Part shown: positions 26,232 through 35,315 of the stretch, in pieces
Numbering within the stretch: position 1 is the first letter of the stretch
Layout: each line of letters opens with the position of its first letter
Assembly (NCBI GenBank): GCA_009782215.1
Contig: WRKO01000012.1
Span: forward strand, 1 to 64,000
Direction of reading: 5' to 3'
Length of the DNA stretch: 64,000 bases
Source of the DNA: Oscillospiraceae bacterium
GTDB lineage: Bacteria > Bacillota > Clostridia > Oscillospirales > UBA929
Translations under genes and position numbers: made by a program
Notes under the pieces: generated by a model
Database searches by the model: none
The model's input: the letters and a program-made list of their open reading frames with translations, nothing else
Told to the model about the DNA's origin: nothing

Positions 26232-27223
26232 TTTCTACTCCTTAACTGTCCGCAAGCGGCGTCAATGTCGGAACCCAGCGTTCTCCGCGCCGTTACCCGC
26301 AAACCGTCTAATTCCCGCATAAACCGCCGCGCGGCGTCCGCGCCCGGCGGGGCAAAGGGCTTGCCCGCAACGGGATTGCAGGGAATGATGTTGATGTGCG
26401 CGGGCTTCCCCCTGAGCAGGGCTTTAAGCCGCCGCGCGTGTCCGGGGGAGTCGTTCAACCCGTTTATTATAACATACTCATAGCTAATCCGTCGACCCGT
26501 TTTCATAAAATATTTCCCGCAAGCCTCCATAAGCATGGATATGGGATACTTGCGGTTCATCGGCATGAGCCGGCTGCGCGTCTCGTCGTCCGGCGCGTGC
26601 AGGGAAACCGACAGCGTCACCGGCAGACCCGAATCGGCGAGCTTGAGGATACCGGGGACGTTCCCGCAGGTTGACAGGGAGATATGCCGGGGGCTGAGTC
26701 CGCGCCCTTCTGGGTGGCTGATAAGCCTGATGAAACGGACGGTCTGCTCAAAATTGTCCAGCGGCTCGCCGGTGCCCATCAGCACGACATGATTGACGCT
26801 TTCACCGCAGTACAGCGCTTGGCTTACCATCTCCCCGGCGGAGAGGTCGCGTGAAAAGCCGTGCGCGCCCGACGCGCAAAAGGCGCAGCCCATACGGCAA
26901 CCCGCCTGTGTGGACAGGCAGACGGATACGCCGTGCTTATAACGCATCAGCGCCGTCTCCACCATTTCCCCGTCCGTCAGCCGCCATAGGATTTTTTGCG
27001 TGCCGTCGGCGGAGGCTTGCCGCTCCGTTTCCCGCGGCAAATCCAACGCGTACCGTTCCGCCAATTCCGCCCTAAGAGCCTTGGAAAGATTGGTCATTTC
27101 ATCAAACGATTGAACCGTATGCTGATGAAGCCACGAAAAGACCTGCTTTCGGCGGTAAGCGGGCGATAAGTCCATCTCCTCCGGGAAGAGGGAGAGTATG
27201 TTCAGTTTTTTGTCATCCTGCAT
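26225..27223 (-). CDS. rlmN: dual-specificity RNA methyltransferase RlmN
   Basis: 332-residue radical SAM enzyme that methylates C2 of A2503 in 23S rRNA and A37 in some tRNAs. The radical cluster motif C109-R-M-G-C113-A-F-C116 is present, and the enzyme's second cysteine lies near the C-terminus in DIDAACGQL. GEPLDNF and SLHAPDDETRSRLMP are further signatures. The start overlaps the rsmB end by 22 bases, in keeping with the compact operon. Confidence 0.95.
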   Translation of the reverse strand: MQDDKKLNILSLFPEEMDLSPAYRRKQVFSWLHQHTVQSFDEMTNLSKALRAELAERYALDLPRETERQASADGTQKILWRLTDGEMVETALMRYKHGVSVCLSTQAGCRMGCAFCASGAHGFSRDLSAGEMVSQALYCGESVNHVVLMGTGEPLDNFEQTVRFIRLISHPEGRGLSPRHISLSTCGNVPGILKLADSGLPVTLSVSLHAPDDETRSRLMPMNRKYPISMLMEACGKYFMKTGRRISYEYVIINGLNDSPGHARRLKALLRGKPAHINIIPCNPVAGKPFAPPGADAARRFMRELDGLRVTARRTLGSDIDAACGQLRSRKC

Positions 27224-28332
27224 ATGAAAAAACCATCCGTCTCCTGTTTATGGGGCCATAATGTCTCCATGCTCTCCACGGTAAAGCCGCCGGTCATAAA
27301 CGCCCGTATAACGTCTTCGTTTTCCTCGGGGAACAGGGTGCAGGTGCAGTAAACCAGCGTTCCGCCGGGGCGGACGGCGGCGGCGGCGTTGCGTAAAATA
27401 GAGCCTTGCAGGGCAGGGAAGTGGGCGACCTCCGTGCGGTAGCGGATATCGGGCTTTTTGCGCAGAACGCCGAAGCCGGAGCATGGCACGTCGCACAAAA
27501 CGGCGTCAAACAGCCCGTCGGGCCGGTAAGCAGCGGCGTCGGCCTGCTTGACCTCGGCGATGGTCAGCCCGCAGCGGCCGAGCGTTTCCGTTATCAGCGG
27601 CAGCTTGCGCGCGTCCTTGTCGGTGGCCAGTATCCGGCCTTGGTTTCGCATGGCGAAAGCCGACATCGCCGTTTTGCCGCCCGGCGCGGCGCACGCGTCC
27701 CACAGACTTGACCCCGGCTCGGGGCCGAGAACGTCCACGGCGCGTTTCGCCGCCGGGTCTGCCACAACGCCCCGGCCGCTTTTCAAGAGGCCGTCCAGCT
27801 CGGACGGGTCTTCGAGAGCAAACCCCTCCGGCTGGATATAGATGGGCGGAACCGCGTTGCAGCTTATGAAAAACGGCTCCAGCTCGTCGGGCGGGAGGAT
27901 GGACGCCATTTTGTCGCAAAACCATCGCGGCAGACTGTACCGTATCGCCAAGTCGTCCGTTTTCGGAGGCTCGTCCGGCAAACGCCGCAAAATCGCGTTG
28001 ACCATGCCCGCCGCGTGCGGGGCGGTCTTCTTGCACAAGCGCACCGCCTCGTCGGTTATGGCATGGCGGGGGACGCGGTCGAGGAACCAAAGCTGGTAAG
28101 CGCCGAGACGCAGGATATCCAAGACCTGAGGCTGCGGGTTCTTGGCAAGGCCCTTCAGCGCGAGGTCAATGAGGGCGTGCGTTTGCGTCACGCCGAAGCA
28201 CAGACGGGCCGCCAGCGCCGCGTCGCGGGAGGACAGGCCCTTGGACGCCTCCGCCAGCGCCGCGTCCAGACGGACGCCGTTCCGCCGCCTGCTTATGAGG
28301 GCCTTGAGCGCCGCATCCCGCGCCGTGTTCAC
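27202..28332 (-). CDS. rsmB: 16S rRNA cytosine-967 methyltransferase
   Basis: 376 residues. An N-terminal NusB-like RNA-binding domain (about 1-130) is followed by the Rossmann methyltransferase: SLWDACAAPGGKTAM, VLCDVPCSGFGVL with one active-site Cys, and YCTCTLFPEEN with the second. The start is a GTG overlapping the protease stop as GTGA. It is shorter than the usual 430-450 residues, mostly in the linker between domains, but all catalytic elements are intact. Confidence 0.94.
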   Translation of the reverse strand: MNTARDAALKALISRRRNGVRLDAALAEASKGLSSRDAALAARLCFGVTQTHALIDLALKGLAKNPQPQVLDILRLGAYQLWFLDRVPRHAITDEAVRLCKKTAPHAAGMVNAILRRLPDEPPKTDDLAIRYSLPRWFCDKMASILPPDELEPFFISCNAVPPIYIQPEGFALEDPSELDGLLKSGRGVVADPAAKRAVDVLGPEPGSSLWDACAAPGGKTAMSAFAMRNQGRILATDKDARKLPLITETLGRCGLTIAEVKQADAAAYRPDGLFDAVLCDVPCSGFGVLRKKPDIRYRTEVAHFPALQGSILRNAAAAVRPGGTLVYCTCTLFPEENEDVIRAFMTGGFTVESMETLWPHKQETDGFFICRMTKN

Positions 28333-29027
28333 CGGCGGCGGCCTCTGGCGACCAGCATAAGGCGTATCAGTTGCATCAGCGATACCGCCATCGCGGCGAC
28401 ATAGGTCATCGCGGCGGCGGAGAGAACCTTTTTCGCGCCCCTCAGCTCATCCGCGTCCAGCATATTGCCCGATTCCAGCGCCCTGAGCGCCCTGCGGGAG
28501 GCGTTGAACTCCACCGGCAGGGTGAGGATTTGGAAAAAGACCGCCAGCGAGAAGAGCGCGATACCGGCATTGACCAAAAAGGGCATGGTTTCAAAAACAA
28601 AACCGGCGATAATCAGCGGCATGGCCAGCATCGAGCCGAACCGCGTGACGGGAAGGATGGCGGAGCGCAGCTTGATGGGGCCGTAGCCGTGCGCATACTG
28701 CGCGGCGTGCCCCGCCTCATGCGCGGCGACCCCCGCCGCGGCCACGGACGCTTCGCCGTATACGCTCTGGGAAAGGCCGATGGAATTGTCCTTGGGGTTG
28801 AAATGGTCAGTCAGATGGCCGCCCACCGCCCTTACGGGGACGTTTTGCGTCCCAGTGAGACGGCAAACCTGCGCCGCAATCTGTTCGCCGGTGACGCCGC
28901 GCCGCGTCCGTACCCGCGAATACTTCTTAAAGGTGGACGACACCTTGAATTGGCAGAACAGGGACAGCAATACCGCCGGAACGACCAGCGCGATATAGTA
29001 AACGTCAAACGGGCTGTAATAGAGCAT
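28329..29027 (-). CDS. zinc metallopeptidase, YugP type
   Basis: 232-residue membrane protease of the YugP/DUF family. The zinc motif HEAGH lies in AAGVAAHEAGHAAQYAHGYGP, with LPVEFNASRRAL downstream, a strong family signature. An N-terminal helix (YYIALVVPAVLLSLF) and at least two later helices anchor it. It starts 1 base into the fmt stop and runs into rsmB. It is not at this locus in Bacillus but occurs here in many Clostridia. The substrate is unknown. Confidence 0.92.
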   Translation of the reverse strand: MLYYSPFDVYYIALVVPAVLLSLFCQFKVSSTFKKYSRVRTRRGVTGEQIAAQVCRLTGTQNVPVRAVGGHLTDHFNPKDNSIGLSQSVYGEASVAAAGVAAHEAGHAAQYAHGYGPIKLRSAILPVTRFGSMLAMPLIIAGFVFETMPFLVNAGIALFSLAVFFQILTLPVEFNASRRALRALESGNMLDADELRGAKKVLSAAAMTYVAAMAVSLMQLIRLMLVARGRRR

Positions 29028-29890
29028 TAGTGTACCCCCCTGAAATAATCTTCGGCTTTCATGCGTTTTTTCCCCGGAGCTTGTACCTCAAGCAATTCCA
29101 GTATACCGCCGTCGCCGCAGACGACAAACCGCGGGCCGCCGCCGCTTGCGGCCAAACGGGCCTTGTGGATTTTCAGCCCGTCCAGCGACGCGCCGGGCCA
29201 CGGCATCATTGCCCGGATCAGACGCTCGATTTCGGCGGCGGGGCGGCTGAGGTCGATGGCCCCGTCCTCCTTGCGCAGTATCGGCGCGAAGGTCGCTTTC
29301 GCGTGGTCTTGCGGCTTCGGTGCGACCGTGCCGTTGGCCAGAGCGCGGACGGTCTCCTGTAAAAGCGCGGCGCCCATGCCGCGCAGGCGGTCATGCAGGG
29401 AAACGGCGTCGTCATTTTCCCCTATCGGGGTGGATTTCATCAGTAAAATATCCCCCGCGTCGCATTCCTCGGCCATCCTCTGCGTCGTGACGCCGGTTTC
29501 GGCAAGCCCCCGCGCAATGGCCCATTGTATCGGCGCCGCGCCCCGCAACTCCGGCAGCAGGGACGCGTGGACGTTGACGCAACCCAGCGGCGGCAGCGCA
29601 AGCATCTCGCGGGGCAAGAGCCGCCCATACGCAACCACAGAGATAAGGTCTGGCTTGAGTTCCCGAAGCTGACCAAGCGCCGTGCCGTCACGCATCTTAG
29701 CCGGTTGAAAAACGGGAACTCCATACTGTGAAGCCAACGCCTTGACAGGGGAGGGCAGTACCGCCATTCCGCGTCCGGACGCCCTGTCGGGCTGTGTAAA
29801 CACCCCGGTGACGGTATGCTCCGGCATATCCAACAAGGCTTGCAGGGACGCCCGCGCAAAGTCCGGGGTTCCCATAAAGACAATTCTCAT
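29027..29890 (-). CDS. fmt: methionyl-tRNA formyltransferase
   Basis: 287 residues; formylates initiator Met-tRNA using 10-formyl-tetrahydrofolate. The catalytic region NVHASLLPELRGAAPIQWAI is present, preceded by FMGTPDFA at the start and followed by GDILL. A C-terminal OB-like domain recognises the tRNA but is shorter than in E. coli. The start overlaps the def stop as ATGA, giving the conserved def-fmt pair. Confidence 0.96.
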   Translation of the reverse strand: MRIVFMGTPDFARASLQALLDMPEHTVTGVFTQPDRASGRGMAVLPSPVKALASQYGVPVFQPAKMRDGTALGQLRELKPDLISVVAYGRLLPREMLALPPLGCVNVHASLLPELRGAAPIQWAIARGLAETGVTTQRMAEECDAGDILLMKSTPIGENDDAVSLHDRLRGMGAALLQETVRALANGTVAPKPQDHAKATFAPILRKEDGAIDLSRPAAEIERLIRAMMPWPGASLDGLKIHKARLAASGGGPRFVVCGDGGILELLEVQAPGKKRMKAEDYFRGVH

Positions 29891-30366
29891 TCCTCTTTTT
29901 CCAACTCCGCAATCTCCTCCACCGTCAAGAAACGATCCATAATATCAGTATAAAGGATTCCGTTCAAATGGTCAAGCTCGTGGCAGAACGCCCGGGCCAA
30001 AAGTCCCTCTCCCTCGACTGTAAAGGTTTTTCCATGCCGGTCTTGCGCCTCCAGCGTCACGTGGTCTGGGCGGGTGACAAACCCCAGCTTGCCGGGGATA
30101 GATAAGCAGCCCTCCGAGCCCTCCTGTTCCCCGTCAGAGCAGGCGATGCGCGGGTTGACCAGCTCAATCAGCCCGTCGATATTGACGACAAACACCCGCC
30201 GCAGCACCCCCACCTGCGGAGCGGCAAGCCCCGCGCCGTTGGCGTCCTCCAGCGTTTCGGCAAGGTCGTCCAGCAGGGTATGCAGGCGGCGGTCGAAATT
30301 GGTGACCTCGCGGCTCCGCTTGCGGAGCGCCGGGTCGTCGTCTGTTAAAATGGTGCGTAAAGCCAT
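29887..30366 (-). CDS. def: peptide deformylase
   Basis: 159 residues; removes the N-formyl group from nascent proteins. The three motifs are GAGLAAPQVG, EGCLSIPG with the metal-binding Cys, and CHELDHLNG with the two metal-binding His. The ATG at 30366 has AAAGGAG at proper spacing, so a 12-residue longer reading was rejected. Instead of directly following priA, it is separated from it by an AT-rich membrane-protein gene. Confidence 0.96.
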   Translation of the reverse strand: MALRTILTDDDPALRKRSREVTNFDRRLHTLLDDLAETLEDANGAGLAAPQVGVLRRVFVVNIDGLIELVNPRIACSDGEQEGSEGCLSIPGKLGFVTRPDHVTLEAQDRHGKTFTVEGEGLLARAFCHELDHLNGILYTDIMDRFLTVEEIAELEKEE

Positions 30367-30402
30367 AGCGATGCTCCTTTCTGATAGGTTAAACCCCCGC
30401 AA

Positions 30403-31113
30403 TCAAATGCTCTTTTTCTTTAGCTTGCGGTCAATTAGATAAAATCCGTGTCCAGCGATAAGAATAACTGCCAATATTACACCGACATAAGCCAAAACCA
30501 TCATTCCAACTTCATCAAAGTCAAGGAAAAAATACGGCGCGCGTCTTGGTGCAAGATAACCTTGAACTGCATCAGCGTTAATGTAATTCGTCACGACAAA
30601 TCGGTTGCCATAGTCATACCCCGCAACCCCCAACACAGTTACAAAAACGAAGTAAAACAACGGGAAAATGCAAGTGAAATATACATCTTTGTACTTTAAC
30701 CGTCCGGCTTCATAAAATAATATGTAATCAGCGAAGCACAACAGCGGCGCTATTACATGGATGGAGAGATTGCTAAATGACAGCAAATAAAACGTCGGAA
30801 GATTCGGTGCGAGCAGCGCCCAGAAAACAATAAAGGTCAGCAGCAGATTGACCGAGCATATCATGCGCAGGCGAGTAAACCACGCCGCGCGGCAATGCGG
30901 GTTTTCTCGAAGCCCTTTTACAGTGCGTACAACAAGAATGGCGAACATAACGACCGCCAGTAGGTTGCTTTGGATGGTGTAATACTTAAACATATCGAAA
31001 TCTACGGTATTACGGAAGACCCCAAGCTCTCTTACAAATCCGATTGAAATAATGATGAAGGCAATCAGCCGAAATACAAGAGCAAACCTTATGTTTTTAA
31101 GCAAAATAAGCAC
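30403..31113 (-). CDS. Pr6Pr-family membrane protein
   Basis: 236 residues with about six membrane helices. YYTIQSNLL and the FADYILFYE segment are typical of the Pr6Pr/FAR-17a-AIG1-like family, whose activity in bacteria is not established. The start is uncertain: GTG at 31113 has no good ribosome site, while TTG at 31104 has GAGGTG 6 bases upstream. DNA here and in the upstream 100 bases is clearly AT-richer than the array, with a TATAAT at 31163-31168 (minus strand). It splits priA from def and looks like a later insertion. Confidence 0.8.
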   Translation of the reverse strand: MLILLKNIRFALVFRLIAFIIISIGFVRELGVFRNTVDFDMFKYYTIQSNLLAVVMFAILVVRTVKGLRENPHCRAAWFTRLRMICSVNLLLTFIVFWALLAPNLPTFYLLSFSNLSIHVIAPLLCFADYILFYEAGRLKYKDVYFTCIFPLFYFVFVTVLGVAGYDYGNRFVVTNYINADAVQGYLAPRRAPYFFLDFDEVGMMVLAYVGVILAVILIAGHGFYLIDRKLKKKSI

Positions 31114-31215
31114 CTCACAATATATATTTTCTACATCATAAACACATAATACACATTCTGCTATTATATCCCTATCAATAACCTTTCTTGCCCGGCGGTT
31201 GGGGCGGTATGTTTC

Positions 31216-33462
31216 TCAGGGCATACCGTCGGCGAAGATGCCCACGCCTTTGTTTCGTTTATCGCCGGGGAAGGCGGTCAGGATGCCTTGCACCATACGG
31301 CGGACGGTGGTGTTGTTCTCATGCAGTAATAGTATGTGGTAACGCCATCGGGTATTCAGCCGCGCCACACGGTCTGGCGCGGGGCCAAGCACGCGGTTCA
31401 GCCCCTCGCATTTGGATTTCTCAATCCAATCCAGCACGCGCAGCCCGGCGCGCATGACGTCGTCCTGCTTGTGGGAAAACAGCGTCAGCCGCGTCATGGC
31501 GGCGAAGGGGGGATAGCCCTGTATCTGCCGTATGGCGGCCTCTTCTTCATAAAAGCGGTCGTAATCCTGCGCCGCCGCCGCCAAAATGACCGGGTGATCC
31601 GGGGCATAGGTCTGAATGACGGCGCGTCCGGGGCTTTCACCCCTCCCGGCACGCCCCACCACCTGCGTAATCAGCGAAAAAGCCCGCTCACCGGCGCGGA
31701 AATCGTCGATGTGAAGCGCGGCGTCGGCGCAAAGCACACCCACCAGCGTGACATTGGGAAAGTCCAGCCCCTTGGCGACCATCTGCGTTCCGAGCAGGAT
31801 GGGAACCCGCTGCTTGCGGAAACGGTCGAGCAGCTTTTCATGCGCGCCGCGCGTCCCCGTGGTATCCGTATCCATGCGGAGAACCTCGATATCCGGGAAA
31901 AGCCCGGCAAGCTCTTCCGCCACGCGCTGCGTACCCGCGCCGAGAGGGATAAGCCCGGAGGCACATTCGGCGCACTCGCCGCCGTATTTGGACGAGTAAC
32001 CGCAATAGTGGCACATCAGGCGCCCGTTTGCCGAATGGTGTGCCAGCGGGACGCTGCACCGCGGGCATCCGGGGCTTTGCCCGCAGTCCGGGCAGATAAC
32101 CATTTTATGATGTCCCCGCCGGTTGAGCAATAAGATGGTTTGCTCGCCCTTTTGCAGGTTGTCGGTTATTTCCGAGTGCAAAAGCCTGCTGATGGTGGTG
32201 CCGTTGCCAAACCTGCGCTCGTCGCGCAGATTGACGACGGTCACCTCCGGCATCGCTCTCCGGTTATACCTCTCGCCCAGCCGGCAACGGAAATACAAGC
32301 CGTCCGCCGCCGCCCGGAAGCTCTCAAGCGAAGGGGTAGCGCTTCCGAGCAAAAGGGTCGCGCCCTGCTGCACACAGCGGTATTTGGCCACCTCGCGGGC
32401 GTGATAGCGCGGGGATTCGGCGGATTTATACGACCCCTCCTGCTCCTCGTCCAGCACAATCAGCCGCAATCCGCTCACAGGCGCGAACACCGCACTGCGT
32501 GTCCCCAGAACGACGGTCGCAAGCCCCTCGCGAATCCGTTTCCACTCGTTCAGCCGCTCGCCCATAGACAGGGCGCTGTGCAGCAGGGCGGCCTTTTCCC
32601 CGAAGTGGGCGGAAAAGAGCGAAAGAAGCTGCGGCGTGAGGGCGATTTCGGGAACCAGCACAATCGCCCCGCCGCCCTCGCTCAAAACCTTATCCACAAG
32701 ACGTATGTATACATTGGTTTTCCCGCTGCCGGTCACACCGTAGAGCAAACCGCACGCGGGCCGGCGCGTATCCAAAGCCTCCGAGCAGCAATCAAACGCC
32801 GTCTGCTGCTCCGCGTTGAGAACCGTCCGCTCCGCCGGTGCGGCGGCGCGGGGCGGCTTATAGACGGGAACCTCAAAAAGGGTAATCAGCCCTTTGCTTT
32901 CAAGAGAATTTAAGGTGCGCCGGCTTGTGCCGGTCAGATAGTAAATATCGCGCGCCGTGGCGCTCCCGACCTCGGAAAGAAGCTCCAAAACCTCGCGCTG
33001 GGCCGGCGACGGACGCCCCATCTCAAACGAAAGCGCCTCCTCGGCCGATACCGACAGCTCGGCGCAAAGGGCGGTCTTATCTCCCATACGGCGCTTCGCG
33101 CCGACGCCGACCTCCCAGTCGTACCACAGCCCCGACGGGAGACAGGCCAAGAGCGCTTCGTAGGACGCGCAAAAAAACCTATCGCGCATCCAAAGAGCCA
33201 GCTTGAGCTGCGCGGCGTCTAAAACAGGCTCGCCGTCAAGCAGGGAAGCGATATCCTTGACAGCCTTGCCCTTGTGCGGAAAATCCTCGGCAAAGCCCAA
33301 TATAAACCCTTCCCGCTTGCGGTTGCCCCCGCCGAACGGCACGGTCGCCCTCATCCCCGGCCGGACGGCGCCGCGCAGGGAAGGCGGCACACGGTATGTA
33401 TACGGCTTATCCGCCGAATACGGCACGCGCCGCACCGCGATATGGACGTACTGCTCTTTCAT
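31216..33462 (-). CDS. priA: primosomal replication-restart helicase PriA
   Basis: 748-residue DEAH-type 3'-5' helicase reloading the replisome at stalled forks. An N-terminal DNA-binding domain (about 1-200) precedes Walker A GVTGSGKTNVY, the Walker B-like LDEEQEGSYKS, and paired zinc-binding cysteines in CPDCGQSPGCPRCS and CHYCGYSSKYGGECAEC. A long C-terminal domain completes it. The ATG lies directly after the rpoZ stop with no gap, giving rpoZ-priA as in Bacillus. Confidence 0.96.
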   Translation of the reverse strand: MKEQYVHIAVRRVPYSADKPYTYRVPPSLRGAVRPGMRATVPFGGGNRKREGFILGFAEDFPHKGKAVKDIASLLDGEPVLDAAQLKLALWMRDRFFCASYEALLACLPSGLWYDWEVGVGAKRRMGDKTALCAELSVSAEEALSFEMGRPSPAQREVLELLSEVGSATARDIYYLTGTSRRTLNSLESKGLITLFEVPVYKPPRAAAPAERTVLNAEQQTAFDCCSEALDTRRPACGLLYGVTGSGKTNVYIRLVDKVLSEGGGAIVLVPEIALTPQLLSLFSAHFGEKAALLHSALSMGERLNEWKRIREGLATVVLGTRSAVFAPVSGLRLIVLDEEQEGSYKSAESPRYHAREVAKYRCVQQGATLLLGSATPSLESFRAAADGLYFRCRLGERYNRRAMPEVTVVNLRDERRFGNGTTISRLLHSEITDNLQKGEQTILLLNRRGHHKMVICPDCGQSPGCPRCSVPLAHHSANGRLMCHYCGYSSKYGGECAECASGLIPLGAGTQRVAEELAGLFPDIEVLRMDTDTTGTRGAHEKLLDRFRKQRVPILLGTQMVAKGLDFPNVTLVGVLCADAALHIDDFRAGERAFSLITQVVGRAGRGESPGRAVIQTYAPDHPVILAAAAQDYDRFYEEEAAIRQIQGYPPFAAMTRLTLFSHKQDDVMRAGLRVLDWIEKSKCEGLNRVLGPAPDRVARLNTRWRYHILLLHENNTTVRRMVQGILTAFPGDKRNKGVGIFADGMP

Positions 33463-33678
33463 CTAGTCCAGTTTATAATTGTACTCTCTTTTAACGGCGC
33501 CTACCAGCGCGCCGTTGGCAATCTCGTTGATGGCGAGCTTCACAGGCTTCTCGTTCAGCCTAATCTCCTGCCGTTCCGCCGTCTCGGCAATCTCTCTGGC
33601 GCGGCGGGCCGTGACGTTGACCAAAAGATAGCGGCTGGGGATGTTTTGCATCAGTTCGCTGATGGATGGTGAAAGCAT
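33463..33678 (-). CDS. rpoZ: RNA polymerase omega subunit
   Basis: 71 residues assisting assembly of the beta-prime subunit. It matches the Bacillota omega pattern: SRYLLVNVTARRAREIAE, then KPVKLAINEIANG, the conserved helix pair. GGAGGAAA precedes the ATG. It lies between remA and priA; gmk, which normally separates remA and rpoZ, is missing. Confidence 0.93.
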   Translation of the reverse strand: MLSPSISELMQNIPSRYLLVNVTARRAREIAETAERQEIRLNEKPVKLAINEIANGALVGAVKREYNYKLD

Positions 33679-33713
33679 GACGGGTTTCCTCCTTCAAAAT
33701 ATTGATTGCGGGC

Positions 33714-33989
33714 TTACTCTCCGATAAAATCCTCCTCGGACATCGGCGGCGCTTCGCCGCCGCGCAAGCGGGCGGCCACGGTTTCAGGAAGCACGGACGA
33801 CAGCACCACATGGTCCGAATCCATAATCAGCACGGCGCGGGTGCGCCGCCCCAGCGTCGCGTCAATCAGCTTTTCCCGGTCGCGCGCCTCCTGAATGATG
33901 CGCTTCATCGGGGCGGAGTCCGGCGTGACGACGGCCACCAGCCTCGCGGCCGACACCATATTGCCAAAGCCGATGTTAATCAGTTTCAT
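33714..33989 (-). CDS. remA: RemA/DUF370 DNA-binding regulator
   Basis: 91 residues beginning [12 protein letters not shown], the fixed opening of RemA (YlzA), a DNA-binding activator of matrix genes in Bacillus that forms oligomeric rings. Conserved pieces include [19 protein letters not shown] and [16 protein letters not shown]. The ATG at 33989 with GGGAGGAAG upstream gives the family length, so the longer in-frame extension was rejected. It follows yicC as in Bacillus. Confidence 0.93.
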   Translation of the reverse strand: MKLINIGFGNMVSAARLVAVVTPDSAPMKRIIQEARDREKLIDATLGRRTRAVLIMDSDHVVLSSVLPETVAARLRGGEAPPMSEEDFIGE

Positions 33990-34037
33990 GCTCTTCCTCC
34001 CGGTACATCCCGCAGGGGCGGGCCGTATTCGCCCGCA

Positions 34038-34054
34038 GACGGCCAAAGGCCGTC
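34038..34054. repeat. intergenic hairpin between yicC and remA
   Basis: GACGGCC (34038-34044), AAA, GGCCGTC (34048-34054) forms a perfect 7-bp stem in a GC-rich 76-base gap (33990-34065). No T-run follows. It looks like a dispersed intergenic palindrome, but only one copy of this exact sequence was noticed here. Confidence 0.45.
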
Positions 34055-34065
34055 CCTACGCGGAA

Positions 34066-34932
34066 TTACTCAATATTCTGCACCTGCTCGCGTATTTTTT
34101 CAATCTCGCTTTTCAAATCGACGACATACCTGACCGTCTCCGTATCGCTGCATTTGCTGCCGATGGTGTTGGCTTCACGCATGAACTCTTGCACCAAGAA
34201 GTCCATTTTACGCCCGATGGCGCCCGTTTGGTTCAGCATCCCGCGCAGGGCGGCGATATGGATTTTGAGCCGCACAAGCTCCTCGTCGGCGCAGACACGG
34301 TCGGCGTAGACGGCGGCTTCGGTCAGGATACGGGCTTCGTCAAACGCTTGCTTATCCAGTATCTCGGTGATTTTCAGCCGCAGCCGCTCACGGTAGGCGG
34401 CCACGTTTTCGGGCATACGGGCTTCGATTAAGGCCGTCTGGCGTTCGATGCCGTCCAGCTTGACCGCAATGTCCTCCGCCAGTCTCGCCCCTTCGCGCGC
34501 CCGCGCCGCGTTGAAATCCGCAAACGCGGCTTCCGCCGTCTCCAGCGCCAGCGCCGTCATCGTCTTCGTTTCCGGCTCCTGCCGCGCCGCCGCCATCACA
34601 TCCGGGAAACGCAGCGCCGCCGAGGCGCGGATGTCGTTTGCGACGCCGTATTCCTCTTCAATCAAGCGAGCCGCCTCAAGATAGCTCTCCAGCACCGGGC
34701 GGTTGAGCGAGACCTTCACCGTCTCCGCGGCGAGGTTGTCAATGACGACGCCAATCTCCAGCTTACCTCTGGCGGCGTGCTTGGCGGCAAACGTCTTGAG
34801 CGGCTCTTCCAAAAAGGCGCAGCTTCTGGGCGTGCGTACCGAGACGTCAAGGTAGCGGTGGTTGACCGCGCGCACCTCCACCGTCAGCGCGTCCTTGACC
34901 GCGCGCCCGTAGCCGGTCATACTCTTTATCAT
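34066..34932 (-). CDS. YicC/YloC-family endoribonuclease
   Basis: 288 residues, normal for the YicC family of RNases. The opening [11 protein letters not shown] and the motif EVRAVNHRYLDVSVR are diagnostic, and the C-terminal half has the conserved MDFLVQEFMREANTIGSK. I set the start at the ATG 34932, preceded by GAGGTG and fused to the J-protein stop as TGATG. An N-terminal extension of 24 residues is not family-like. Confidence 0.93.
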   Translation of the reverse strand: MIKSMTGYGRAVKDALTVEVRAVNHRYLDVSVRTPRSCAFLEEPLKTFAAKHAARGKLEIGVVIDNLAAETVKVSLNRPVLESYLEAARLIEEEYGVANDIRASAALRFPDVMAAARQEPETKTMTALALETAEAAFADFNAARAREGARLAEDIAVKLDGIERQTALIEARMPENVAAYRERLRLKITEILDKQAFDEARILTEAAVYADRVCADEELVRLKIHIAALRGMLNQTGAIGRKMDFLVQEFMREANTIGSKCSDTETVRYVVDLKSEIEKIREQVQNIE

Positions 34933-35315
34933 CAGCAGCACCTCAATCCTGAGCATAAGCAATCCGCGCACAGCGCCGCCGCGCAGCATTCGCAGCACGA
35001 GCATCCGCTGCCGCCGCCCCGGGGCGGCTGTCCGTACGGGTTGGGGCCGTATGGGCCATACGGGCCGTGCGACCCGTACGGGGGAGGCTGGCCTTGCCCG
35101 TACCCCCCGCCGGCGCCTGCGCGGCTGTCATACCCTCGCATAATGGCGTCGTAGGCTTCATTGATGGCTTTCATCTTTTCCTGCGCCAAGTCGGCAAGCT
35201 CGTTGCCCGCGTATTTGTCGGGGTGGTATTTCCCCGCAAGCTCACGGTAGCGTTTTTTTACCTCGTCCTGCGTCGCGCCGCGCGGGACGCCCAGAACTTC
35301 ATATGGGTCTCTCAA
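34932..35315 (-). CDS. J-domain protein with Cys-rich tail
   Basis: 127 residues from a TTG start. The N-terminal J domain (about 1-65) has [14 protein letters not shown], the HPD loop in KYHPDKY and [11 protein letters not shown], so it should stimulate a DnaK-type ATPase. A Gly/Pro/Tyr repeat ([15 protein letters not shown]) and a tail with ten cysteines among its last 25 residues follow, possibly for metal binding or membrane attachment. The TTG at 35315 has GGAAAGGGG just upstream and removes an implausible Cys/Trp-rich extension. It overlaps the DUF5685 gene by 17 bases. Confidence 0.8.
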   Translation of the reverse strand: MRDPYEVLGVPRGATQDEVKKRYRELAGKYHPDKYAGNELADLAQEKMKAINEAYDAIMRGYDSRAGAGGGYGQGQPPPYGSHGPYGPYGPNPYGQPPRGGGSGCSCCECCAAALCADCLCSGLRCC

